Positions 1-5,941 are shown, counted from the stretch's first letter. The stretch: DNA of 6,074 nt from Gammaproteobacteria bacterium (GCA_013042035.1 JABDQX010000150.1:1-6074); one strand, 5' to 3'. A program made the numbers and translations. Notes: generated from the letters alone by a model not told the origin.

Positions 1-500
1 GTTGTGGGCTCGGTTTCCCTCGCCAACCGTCTCTCACCCGAACCCACGGGCTTTTTCCCGTTGCGTATGGAGATTTGTTGGGTTGGGTGCTCCCCTACGG
101 GGGTACACGCCGCCAACAATTCTGCAAAGGCTTCTTCGGATTCCTGCCGGAAATCCACATACTTGTAGCGGCGTAGGGTGTCCGGCAGCTCGCAATCAGC
201 CAGCAACAGGGGGATGAAACGCCGGTCGGCATTGGTGGGGTCGCGAAACAATACGGTGTTGCGCTCCAGCGTTACCCAATCGGACCCCAGGGCCGCCGGC
301 GACAGACACAGGATTTGCACCCGCGCCGCCTCGAGTCCACGCTCGATGGCGAGATAGATGTCGTCGCCGGGCCGCACTGCCCACTCGTCGAACCAGACGT
401 TGAGCCCCGCGTCCCGGAGTTTTTCGGCCAGCCGCCGCACCTGGGGTTTGTCCTTGGTGTTGTGGCTTAGGAAGATGTCGGTGGTGAAGTGATCTGTCAT
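1..500 (-). CDS. TIR-domain protein, N-terminal part (3' end outside the window)
   Basis: The frame is open from an ATG at 498-500 to the left edge, giving 166 codons with no stop. Residues about 6-132 form a bacterial TIR domain of the TIR_2 type. Visible elements are the first strand DIFLSHNTKDK (8-18), the VWFDEWAVRPGDD segment (35-47), the strand ILCLSPAALGSDWV (63-76) and FIPLLL (95-100). TIR domains of this kind can cleave NAD+ or make signalling nucleotides and are often N-terminal sensors or effectors in anti-phage proteins; that function is inferred here. The Glu of FDEW (39) is a possible catalytic residue, but the residue before the V42 hydrophobic position is Ala, where many relatives have Glu. 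Residues 133-166 match no domain I recognise and look like a linker or repeat-derived sequence. A WD40, TPR or NTPase partner would lie beyond the window. The start is chosen because it sits just ahead of the first TIR strand; only a weak AGAG precedes it. The gene begins 37 bp after the yggS-like stop, on the same strand. Confidence 0.85.
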   Translation of the reverse strand, partial: MTDHFTTDIFLSHNTKDKPQVRRLAEKLRDAGLNVWFDEWAVRPGDDIYLAIERGLEAARVQILCLSPAALGSDWVTLERNTVLFRDPTNADRRFIPLLLADCELPDTLRRYKYVDFRQESEEAFAELLAACTPVGEHPTQQISIRNGKKPVGSGERRLARETEPT

Positions 501-537
501 GAGCGGGGCTCTATTCTTTGTGGATCCTGTCTGCGTA

Positions 538-1260
538 TCACAAGGCGCTGTCCCGTGCGCCGAAGATTGCGGTGCCAATTCGCACGATGGTAGCACCCTC
601 GGCGATGGCCGCCTCCAGGTCATCGCTCATGCCCATGGAGAGGGTATCCAGGGTAAGTCCCTTTGCATTCAGTTCGTTCAGTGCCTCGCGTAGTACGCGA
701 AAGGGTTGCCGTTGCGCGGTAAATTCCTGACTCGGAGCCGGTATGGTCATCAGACCCCGCAGATGCAGGCGCGGGAGTTCGGCGACGGCAAGGGCAAGCT
801 CGGATAGTTTTTCTAACCCGGTGGACACACAGAGTCCGGATTTGCTCGATTCCTGGCTGACATTGACCTGAAGACAAACGGCGAGCGGTGGCAGATCCGG
901 TGGGCGTTGTCCGGACAATCGCTCGGCGATGCTAAGTCGCTCGACGCTGTGGACCCACGCGAAGTGGTTGGCGATGAGGCGGGTTTTATTGGATTGGATG
1001 GGACCGATGAAATGCCACTCGGCATCCCTGATATCGATGATACCGGCAAGATCTTTTATCTTGTCCGTGGCCTCTTGGGCGTAGTTTTCACCGAAGGCCC
1101 GTTGTCCGGCGTCATAAGCGGTGCGAATCGCCGCAGCGGGTTTTTTCTTGCTGACTGCCAGCAGGCGCACACTGCCGGGTTCTCGGTCAAAGCGTTGTTC
1201 GGCCCGGGTGATTCTTTCCTGAATCAGGGCGATGCGTGTGGGTATGGTGTTCGGTGGCAT
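538..1260 (-). CDS. yggS: YggS/YBL036C-family PLP-binding protein (PLP homeostasis)
   Basis: This 240-residue protein is a single-domain alanine-racemase-fold protein that binds pyridoxal 5'-phosphate without known enzymatic turnover. It helps keep cytosolic PLP and amino/keto-acid pools balanced. It is similar along its whole length to E. coli YggS (about 234 residues). LLAVSKKKPA contains the expected PLP-linking Lys (38). Other family motifs are FGENY (56-60), EWHFIGPIQSNK (81-92), GLMTIPAP, GMSDD (210-214) and RIGTAIFG (227-234), the last two shaping the phosphate site. The ATG at 1258-1260 is chosen because it gives the family length. A TTG at 1315-1317 would add 19 residues that do not resemble the family, and neither start has a clear ribosome binding site. 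The gene lies 72 bp after hicB and 37 bp before the TIR gene, all on one strand. The usual neighbours proC and pilT are not seen. Confidence 0.95.
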   Translation of the reverse strand: MPPNTIPTRIALIQERITRAEQRFDREPGSVRLLAVSKKKPAAAIRTAYDAGQRAFGENYAQEATDKIKDLAGIIDIRDAEWHFIGPIQSNKTRLIANHFAWVHSVERLSIAERLSGQRPPDLPPLAVCLQVNVSQESSKSGLCVSTGLEKLSELALAVAELPRLHLRGLMTIPAPSQEFTAQRQPFRVLREALNELNAKGLTLDTLSMGMSDDLEAAIAEGATIVRIGTAIFGARDSAL

Positions 1261-1332
1261 TTCATTTGGAAGGCGTTGGTGTGCGTTATGCAACAGGCGT
1301 GAAAACAGGAAATGCAAAGGTATGGGATGGCA

Positions 1333-1668
1333 TCAGGTATGAACTTCCCGCTGGAGTGCTTGCTGAACCCACTGATTCAGGCTAATGCCGGCAGCGCCGG
1401 CCGCTTCCGTAACACGGGCATGTAAGTTGGCCGGAACCCGAACCACAAACTTGCCTGAAAACGTTTTGTATGGCTCGATGTTGCGTTCTTTACACACGCT
1501 CAGAAACGTCTTGAGCGAGCAGGCGCCTTCTTCGCGTAATGCATCGACACTATCCGCATAGAAGTCCGCGCCGCCATTTAGCCCGGTGAACTGTCCGCGA
1601 AACTGATTCAGTTCAGGATCGAAGCTGATAATGGCCGTGTGGCCTTCGATATTCATAACGTTGTTCAT
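1333..1668 (-). CDS. hicB: HicB-family antitoxin with ribbon-helix-helix domain
   Basis: This 111-residue protein is the antitoxin partner of the hicA gene just upstream. Residues about 8-60 form the partially degraded RNase-H-like HicB fold, recognisable by FDPELNQFRGQF (16-27), the GLNGGADFYADSV stretch (29-41) and the following LREEGACSLKTFL helix. Residues about 73-107 (GKFVVRVPANLHARV, then SLNQWVQQAL) are an Arc/MetJ-type ribbon-helix-helix DNA-binding domain, so the protein very probably autorepresses its operon as well as neutralising HicA. The ATG at 1666-1668 overlaps the hicA TGA as ATGA and has GGAG seven bases upstream (1676-1679). A TTG at 1693-1695 would add nine residues and is less likely. 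ATG codon 5 is another in-frame possibility. The next gene, yggS-like, begins 72 bp downstream. The match to the family is strong across the full length. Confidence 0.92.
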   Translation of the reverse strand: MNNVMNIEGHTAIISFDPELNQFRGQFTGLNGGADFYADSVDALREEGACSLKTFLSVCKERNIEPYKTFSGKFVVRVPANLHARVTEAAGAAGISLNQWVQQALQREVHT

Positions 1669-1919
1669 GGCGTAACTCCGTGTGATTCCAGCCAATTTCG
1701 AACGCTTGCCACCGCACCTTTATCCGTTGTGGATTCCGGGTGAGGTCGATGAAATATCTGCACTTCACCGAACAGGATTACCGCTACGCGCGAGCCTTCC
1801 CGTTCTTCGATATTCGCGCCAAGGGATCTGAACAACACTTCGATATCGCGCCACTGAATATTGGCGGATGTTGGATGCGAGAAAACGGCGATAAGCGTTT
1901 TGGCGTGCTTACGTTTCAC
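1665..1919 (-). CDS. hicA: HicA-family toxin (mRNA interferase type)
   Basis: This 84-residue protein has the dsRBD-like HicA fold in its short form: KHAKTLIAVFSHP (4-16), NIQWRDIEVLFRSLGA (20-35), EEREGSRVAVILFGEV (38-53), FHRPHP (56-61), and a C-terminal KGAVASVRNWLESHGV helix. HicA proteins bind and cleave mRNA until neutralised by HicB. The usual GSH of the long class is GSR here (42-44), with the histidines in HRPHP instead; this is the normal pattern of the short subclass as I remember it, so the gene looks intact. The start is a GTG at 1917-1919. It gives the family length and N-terminus, although the sequence before it (ATCCTGAA) is a poor ribosome binding site. The stop overlaps the hicB start by ATGA, which implies translational coupling. 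An inverted repeat lies 8 bp upstream of the start. Confidence 0.92.
   Translation of the reverse strand: MKRKHAKTLIAVFSHPTSANIQWRDIEVLFRSLGANIEEREGSRVAVILFGEVQIFHRPHPESTTDKGAVASVRNWLESHGVTP
1676..1679 (-). promoter_or_regulatory. Ribosome binding site of hicB inside the end of hicA
   Basis: On the minus strand GGAG sits seven bases before the hicB ATG and within the last hicA codons. It supports choosing the ATG at 1668 over the upstream TTG. It also suggests hicB can be translated efficiently on its own, as expected if antitoxin must exceed toxin. Confidence 0.7.
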
Positions 1920-1927
1920 TTCAGGAT

Positions 1928-1946
1928 AGTATCACTATGCGATACT
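1928..1946. promoter_or_regulatory. Inverted repeat before hicA, probable HicB operator
   Basis: AGTATC (1928-1933) and GATACT (1941-1946) are perfect 6-bp arms separated by 7 bp. They end 8 bp before the hicA GTG. A dyad at this position is what a ribbon-helix-helix antitoxin such as HicB would bind to autorepress the operon. On the minus strand the arm GATACT also resembles a -10 box, with a weak TTTACC 16 bp further upstream. If that promoter is used, the transcript would start almost at the GTG. The operator role is inferred from position and symmetry. Confidence 0.55.
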
Positions 1947-2000
1947 GTAGGTAAACGCAAACGATCAGGGATATGCGTGTGTGTGGGTAAGGATGAGGAG

Positions 2001-2022
2001 TAACGTTTGAATAACGTTTGAA
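2001..2022. repeat. Two tandem copies of an 11-bp unit
   Basis: TAACGTTTGAA occurs twice without spacer (2001-2011 and 2012-2022), directly beside the large palindrome at 2025-2058. Two exact copies could be a duplicated binding site, a slippage product, or a footprint of repeat insertion; nothing in the sequence decides between these. Confidence 0.8.
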
Positions 2023-2024
2023 GT

Positions 2025-2058
2025 TTATCGCTCCCACGCGGGAGCGTGGGAACGATAA
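2025..2058. repeat. 34-bp near-perfect palindrome with GGGA loop (REP-like element)
   Basis: TTATCG and TCCCACGC on the left pair with GCGTGGGA and CGATAA on the right around a GGGA loop that fits the GNRA pattern; one C/A mismatch interrupts the 15-position stem. On the minus strand it reads CGTTCCCACGC and so on, a motif I recall as a dispersed intergenic palindrome of many gammaproteobacterial genomes. That recollection is unverified here. It is the outermost of three hairpins downstream of ppdK and has no T-tract, so it fits a REP-type mRNA-stabilising element better than an intrinsic terminator. Confidence 0.7.
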
Positions 2059-2064
2059 TCATTT

Positions 2065-2081
2065 GCCCCACGAAGTGGGGC
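2065..2081 (-). terminator. GC-rich hairpin downstream of ppdK
   Basis: GCCCCAC (2065-2071) and GTGGGGC (2075-2081) form a perfect 7-bp stem around a 3-base loop, 27-43 bases after the ppdK stop. On the minus strand it is followed by AAATGATT and not by a run of T, so if it terminates ppdK transcription it is not a textbook intrinsic terminator. It may instead be a transcript 3'-end stabiliser. Confidence 0.45.
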
Positions 2082-2086
2082 GCTAT

Positions 2087-2108
2087 ATCCGAACGCGTGG
2101 CGTCGGAT
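2087..2108 (-). other. Hairpin touching the ppdK stop codon
   Basis: ATCCG with ACGC pairs with GCGT and CGGAT around a GTG loop, leaving a single bulged A at 2092. The stem is 9 bp and its base falls in the ppdK TAA (2108-2110). It is the first of three successive hairpins in the ppdK 3' region. It has no T-tract of its own. Confidence 0.45.
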
Positions 2109-4756
2109 TACTTCTTCGCCAGACCCAGTGCCGATTGGGCGGCCGCAAGGCGCGCTATGGAGACCCGGAACGGGGAGCAGGAGACGTAGTCGAGATTGAC
2201 CTTATCGAAGAAAGCGATGGAGGCCGGATCGCCGCCATGCTCTCCACATACGCCGACTTTCAGCGCTTTCTTGGTTTTACGGCCTTTTTTCACGCCCATC
2301 TCCACCAGTTGTCCGACACCCGTTGCATCGAGACCCTGGAAGGGATCCCGATCGAAGATCTCGAGCCGAAGATACTCGGGCAGAAAGCTGCCGATATCGT
2401 CTCGGCTGAAACCAAACGCCATCTGGGTGAGATCGTTGGTGCCGAAGCTGAAGAAGTCGGCGTGTTTGGCAACCTCGTCGGCGGTCAGCGCGGCGCGCGG
2501 GATCTCGATCATAGTGCCGACGGATATGTCCAGATTGCCGGTGAATCCCTTATCTTTCTTGGTCTTTTCGATGACATCGATGGCCTGTTCGCGGAGCATG
2601 GAGAGCTCCTTGGCAAGCCCCACCAGCGGAATCATGATCTCCGGCATGGCTTCGATGCCCTTGTTTTTGCAGTCGATGGCCGCTTCCGTGATGGCCTGGA
2701 CCTGCATGTCCAGGATCTCGGGATAGGTGACCGACAGGCGGCATCCACGATGACCGAGCATGGGGTTGAGCTCATGGAGCTGCTCGACTCGCTGGGTCAC
2801 GTACTCGGCGGAAATGCCGAGAGCCGCAGCGAGTTCCTTCTGAGCCTTCTCATCCTGAGGCAGGAACTCGTGCAGGGGCGGATCCAGCAGCCGAACCGTC
2901 ACCGGCAGATCCTTCATGGCCGTGAAGATACCCTCGAAGTCTTCCCGCTGATAGGGCAGTAGCTTGGCTAGCGCCGCCCGGCGCGTCTCCTGGGTCTCGG
3001 CCAGGATCATCTCGCGCATGGAGGTGATCCGGTCGCCTTCGAAGAACATATGCTCGGTACGGCAAAGGCCGATACCCTCGGCGCCGAAGTCGCGGGCGCG
3101 AGTGGCGTCTTCCGGGGTGTCCGCATTGGTGCGGATTTTCAGTCTGCGATATTTGTCGGACCAATCCATGAGGGTAGCGAAGTCGCCTGAAAGCTTTGGC
3201 TCGATTCGGGGGATTTCTCCGGCCATCACCTCACCCGATGAACCATCGATGCTGATAGTGTCTCCCTGACCGAAGATTTTCCCGTTTATGGTGATCTTGG
3301 CGCCTTTCTCGTCGATGATGATTTCACCGGCGCCGGCGACACAGCATTTGCCCCAACCGCGCGCTACCACGGCCGCGTGACTGGTCATGCCGCCGGTGGA
3401 GGTCAGGATGCCGGCAGCCATATGCATGCCCTTGATGTCTTCCGGACTGGTTTCTTTGCGGACCAACAGGACCGATTCACCGTTCTCGGCGCGCTGCACG
3501 GCTTCGTCGGCAGTGAAGGCGAGCTTTCCGCAGGCGGCCCCTGGAGAGGCAGGCAGCCCCGTGGTCAACACGTCTCGAGCGGCCTTGGGATCGAAGGTGG
3601 GGAGCAGGAGTTGGTTCAAGTCGTTGGGCGGAACCCGCGTGACACCGACCTTCTCGGTAATGAGTTTTTCACCGACCATATCCACGGCGATCTTGACGGC
3701 GGCCTGACCGGTACGTTTTCCGGTACGAGTCTGTAACATGAAAAGAGTGCCGGTTTCGATGGTGAACTCGAAGTCTTCCATTTCCTGGTAGTGTTTTTCC
3801 AGGATGTTCTTGACTTCCAGCAGGCTATCGTAGATATCCTTGCGCCAGGCGCTCATCTCGGAGACCGGCTGTGGCGTGCGGATGCCGGCGACCACGTCTT
3901 CGCCCTGGGCGTTGACGAGGAATTCGCCATAGAATTTGTTCTCGCCAGTGGAAGGATCGCGGGTGAAGGCGACGCCCGTGCCGGAATCTTCTCCCATGTT
4001 GCCGAACACCATGGTCTGAACGTTGACGGCGGTTCCCATCAGACCGGTGATTTCATTGATTCGTCGATATTCCACGGCGCGCGGAATATTCCAGCTCTTG
4101 AATACTGCCTCAATGGCCTTTTCCAGTTGCTCGAAGGGATCTTGTGGGAAGTCTTCCCCGGTGTGGGTCTTGTAGACTTCCTTGTAGTCGTGGATGAGAT
4201 CCACCAGACCATCTTCGTTGAGTTCGGTATCGAGCTTGACGCCGTATTTTTCCTTGATTTTGTCGAACTCTTCCTCGAAGTGTTCGTGGTCGACACCCAT
4301 GACGACATCACCGAACATGTTGATGAGTCGGCGGTAGGCATCCAGGGCAAAGCGGCGATTGCCCGATGCGATGATAAGCCCTTCCAGGGCGGCGTCGTTG
4401 AGTCCCAGATTGAGGACGGTATCCATCATGCCGGGCATGCTGACGGCCGCTCCGCTGCGAACCGATACCAGCAGGGGATTCTCATTGGAACCGAAATTCT
4501 TGCCGGTCTCCTTTTCCACCATATTCATGTTCTTGTGAACATCATCCATGAGCCCTGCTGGCAATTTCCCACCGATTTTATTGTATTCGGCGCAGGTCTC
4601 GGTGGTGATGGTAAAACCAGGGGGAACGGGGAGGCCGATGCTGGTCATTTCGGCCAGATTCGCGCCCTTGCCACCCAGGAGTTCTTTCATCTCCTTGGTG
4701 CCGTCGCTCTTGGTTTTGCCAAAGTAGTAGATTTTTTTGTCTTGCTTTTTAGCCAT
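2108..4756 (-). CDS. ppdK: Pyruvate, phosphate dikinase
   Basis: This 882-residue cytosolic enzyme interconverts pyruvate + ATP + phosphate and PEP + AMP + pyrophosphate, so it can work in gluconeogenesis or in pyrophosphate-based glycolysis. The length fits the bacterial family (about 874-890). An N-terminal ATP-grasp domain begins with YFGKTKSDGTKEMKELLGGK and GANLAEM (11-37) and includes SVRSGAAVSMPGMMDTVLNLG (98-118). The swivelling phosphohistidine domain has GGMTSHAAVVARG (455-467): His460 is the phosphocarrier and Thr458 is the site a PDRP-type regulatory kinase would phosphorylate. The C-terminal PEP/pyruvate TIM barrel shows GLCRTEHMFF (563-572), GHRGCRL (668-674), FGTNDLTQM (771-779) and GVCGEHGGDP (835-844), with acid/base Cys837. 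No key residue is missing. The ATG at 4754-4756 has AGGA nine bases upstream and matches the family N-terminus; a start at 4837 would add 27 unrelated residues. A 218-bp AT-rich gap separates it from ispD, so it probably has its own promoter. No regulatory-kinase gene lies in the window. Confidence 0.98.
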   Translation of the reverse strand: MAKKQDKKIYYFGKTKSDGTKEMKELLGGKGANLAEMTSIGLPVPPGFTITTETCAEYNKIGGKLPAGLMDDVHKNMNMVEKETGKNFGSNENPLLVSVRSGAAVSMPGMMDTVLNLGLNDAALEGLIIASGNRRFALDAYRRLINMFGDVVMGVDHEHFEEEFDKIKEKYGVKLDTELNEDGLVDLIHDYKEVYKTHTGEDFPQDPFEQLEKAIEAVFKSWNIPRAVEYRRINEITGLMGTAVNVQTMVFGNMGEDSGTGVAFTRDPSTGENKFYGEFLVNAQGEDVVAGIRTPQPVSEMSAWRKDIYDSLLEVKNILEKHYQEMEDFEFTIETGTLFMLQTRTGKRTGQAAVKIAVDMVGEKLITEKVGVTRVPPNDLNQLLLPTFDPKAARDVLTTGLPASPGAACGKLAFTADEAVQRAENGESVLLVRKETSPEDIKGMHMAAGILTSTGGMTSHAAVVARGWGKCCVAGAGEIIIDEKGAKITINGKIFGQGDTISIDGSSGEVMAGEIPRIEPKLSGDFATLMDWSDKYRRLKIRTNADTPEDATRARDFGAEGIGLCRTEHMFFEGDRITSMREMILAETQETRRAALAKLLPYQREDFEGIFTAMKDLPVTVRLLDPPLHEFLPQDEKAQKELAAALGISAEYVTQRVEQLHELNPMLGHRGCRLSVTYPEILDMQVQAITEAAIDCKNKGIEAMPEIMIPLVGLAKELSMLREQAIDVIEKTKKDKGFTGNLDISVGTMIEIPRAALTADEVAKHADFFSFGTNDLTQMAFGFSRDDIGSFLPEYLRLEIFDRDPFQGLDATGVGQLVEMGVKKGRKTKKALKVGVCGEHGGDPASIAFFDKVNLDYVSCSPFRVSIARLAAAQSALGLAKK

Positions 4757-4765
4757 GTTTTGCGT

Positions 4766-4769
4766 TCCT
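4766..4769 (-). promoter_or_regulatory. Ribosome binding site of ppdK
   Basis: On the minus strand AGGA lies nine bases before the ATG at 4756. It is the clearest ribosome binding site in the window and decides this start over in-frame upstream codons. Confidence 0.75.
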
Positions 4770-4813
4770 GTGATTTGGAATATGGGATTGACCGACCCGA
4801 TGAGTTTTTCGCT

Positions 4814-4829
4814 AGGATGTATCCATCCT
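4814..4829. promoter_or_regulatory. Inverted repeat in the ppdK leader
   Basis: AGGATG and CATCCT form perfect 6-bp arms around 4 bases, 58-73 bases upstream of the ppdK ATG. In RNA it could fold as a small hairpin; as DNA it could be an operator. No regulator can be assigned from the sequence. Confidence 0.35.
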
Positions 4830-4884
4830 GATATCAATAATGGTTTGTAATATCGCGCAGTATAATCTGTATTATAAAAATATT

Positions 4885-4912
4885 AGTATATATTAATATT
4901 CATGATAAACAA
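4885..4912 (-). promoter_or_regulatory. Putative ppdK promoter in an AT-rich tract
   Basis: On the minus strand TTGTTT (4907-4912) and TATACT (4885-4890) are separated by 16 bp, a plausible sigma-70 type pair that would leave a leader of roughly 120 bases before ppdK. The surrounding 4840-4920 stretch is very AT-rich compared with the coding DNA. It offers competing -10-like hexamers, TATAAT at 4871-4876 and TATACT at 4859-4864. A palindrome with 7-bp arms, AATATTA (4879-4885) and TAATATT (4894-4900), overlaps this promoter and could be a regulator site. The exact hexamers are a guess; that the promoter lies in this gap is more secure. Confidence 0.45.
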
Positions 4913-4974
4913 ATATCTTGCTGTTCGGCAATTCCAGCGCATGTGGCAGTTTGGGTGTATCACGTCATAACACA

Positions 4975-5826
4975 CTATTTCTCAGGCGTATTTTCATCCA
5001 TTTTCCGATGGTTTATATAAAATTCCGCCAGTACCAAATCATCGGGCCTCGTGATCTTGATATTGTCACCGGCCCCCTCCACCATGCGCGGTGCCGGATC
5101 CTTGGGGGTTCGCGCCCGCAGCTCCAACTCCATCGCCTGTGCTTCATCGGTGACCGTGATGCCGCGCCGAATACACGTTGTCAGCGCCTTTGATAACTCG
5201 CCCAGCCGAAACATTTGGGGGGTCAAGGCATGCCAGAGGCCTTCCCGATCCACGGTTTTTATGACATCACTCGCAGTGTCGGTACGTTTCATGGTGTCGC
5301 GTACCCGCGTTCCCAACAATCCGCCAACAGGATGATCGGATAATTCCTCTATGAGGCGATCGATGTCGGTACTTCGCAGACAGGGACGAACGGCGTCATG
5401 CACCAATACCCAATCTTTTTCTCTTGCGCCGATTTGTGGGTTCATTGCCGCCTTCAGGGCATTTAGCACCGAATGACAACGCTCGGCCCCGCCCTCGACC
5501 CGATAGATTGGCGCAGCACTGCGCGCGGCAATTTCATTAGCCTTGGAGTCTTTGTGAGAGGTTGCCCCGGAAGATAAAGATGCCCGATGAAACTTACGAT
5601 TCGTGATGGTGGGCAAGATCAGGGATGACAGGGTGAGTGTTGGCCACCAGGTATCGTTTGGGGCCAGGGCGACCAGAACGCCGCTGATGGCGGGATGGCT
5701 GGCCAGACACGCCAGGGTGTGCTGGAGTATTGGGGTACCGTTCAACGGTAGATATTGCTTGGGAGTAGCGCTCCCCATGCGTCGACCGATGCCGGCGGCG
5801 GGGACAATGGCCCAGTAATTTTGCAT
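4975..5826 (-). CDS. ispD: 2-C-methyl-D-erythritol 4-phosphate cytidylyltransferase with an extra internal segment
   Basis: IspD joins CTP and MEP to give CDP-ME and pyrophosphate, the third step of the non-mevalonate isoprenoid pathway. The protein has 283 residues against 236 in E. coli. The nucleotide-binding start PAAGIGRRMG (9-18), PKQY with catalytic Lys23, GGAERCHSV (112-120), VHDAVRPC (142-149), DTMKR (177-181), TVDREGLWHALTPQMF with Arg194, TDEAQAMEL and DNIKITRPDDL with Lys257 are all present, so the enzyme should be active. The extra length is mainly about 35 residues between APND (55-58) and GGAER, approximately residues 69-104, plus smaller additions near NPQIGAREKD and ARTPKDPAP. 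The ATG at 5824-5826 places the first strand AIVPAAG as in the family; a GTG at 5896-5898 would add 24 unrelated residues. No good ribosome binding site precedes either. The common partner ispF does not follow; ppdK does. Confidence 0.96.
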   Translation of the reverse strand: MQNYWAIVPAAGIGRRMGSATPKQYLPLNGTPILQHTLACLASHPAISGVLVALAPNDTWWPTLTLSSLILPTITNRKFHRASLSSGATSHKDSKANEIAARSAAPIYRVEGGAERCHSVLNALKAAMNPQIGAREKDWVLVHDAVRPCLRSTDIDRLIEELSDHPVGGLLGTRVRDTMKRTDTASDVIKTVDREGLWHALTPQMFRLGELSKALTTCIRRGITVTDEAQAMELELRARTPKDPAPRMVEGAGDNIKITRPDDLVLAEFYINHRKMDENTPEK

Positions 5827-5835
5827 GGGCGTTAT

Positions 5836-5862
5836 AGTATACCCGGCATGAGATGAATTATA
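5836..5862 (-). promoter_or_regulatory. Possible -10 elements before ispD
   Basis: On the minus strand TATAAT (5857-5862) and TATACT (5836-5841) lie 30 and 9 bases before the ispD ATG. Neither has a convincing -35 hexamer at 16-18 bp. Use of the nearer one would yield an essentially leaderless mRNA, which would fit the missing ribosome binding site. This is a weak call. Confidence 0.3.
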
Positions 5863-5918
5863 GATGAGCGGCTCGCGCCTGCCCTTTGGCTGGATCACGG
5901 ATTCCGGCTATGGATGGG

Positions 5919-5941
5919 AAATCCCGTTACCGGGGATTTTT
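5919..5941. terminator. Hairpin with AAAT/ATTT flanks, possible bidirectional terminator
   Basis: CCCG (5923-5926) and CGGG (5931-5934) pair around TTAC, and the stem continues as AAAT with ATTT past one bulged G at 5935. It ends in a short T-run on the plus strand (TTTTT 5937-5941) and TTT on the minus strand. It could end transcripts entering from the right of the window before ispD. No plus-strand gene upstream of it is seen. Confidence 0.4.

Noticed and set aside
42..44. HicA-style or TIR-style loss of function by a missing catalytic His (GSR in place of GSH in HicA, residues 42-44)
   Set aside because: The coordinates given are residue numbers of HicA. The short HicA subclass normally carries GSR with HRPHP further on, so I do not treat the toxin as inactive.
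2..217. A small plus-strand frame at the left edge
   Set aside because: It overlaps the antisense TIR frame; the minus frame encodes an unmistakable TIR domain, while this one is Pro/Arg-rich without any pattern.
907..1302. A 131-codon plus-strand frame opposite the yggS-like gene
   Set aside because: It is antisense to conserved YggS motifs and its product has no family resemblance.
1740..2003. A plus-strand frame across hicA and its upstream region
   Set aside because: It runs opposite the HicA coding sequence and through the operator dyad, and shows no protein family features.
2001..2081. Possible remnant of a CRISPR array or transposon end
   Set aside because: There are only two contiguous 11-bp copies without spacers, and the hairpins are not paired as terminal repeats around a transposase or cargo.
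2018..2962. A 314-codon open frame on the plus strand opposite the ppdK C-terminal half
   Set aside because: It starts within the palindrome region and is otherwise a mirror of ppdK, with no recognisable fold or ribosome binding site.
3791..4831. A 346-codon open frame on the plus strand opposite the N-terminal half of ppdK
   Set aside because: It lies entirely antisense to highly conserved ppdK codons and resembles no protein; long antisense frames are common opposite GC-biased genes.
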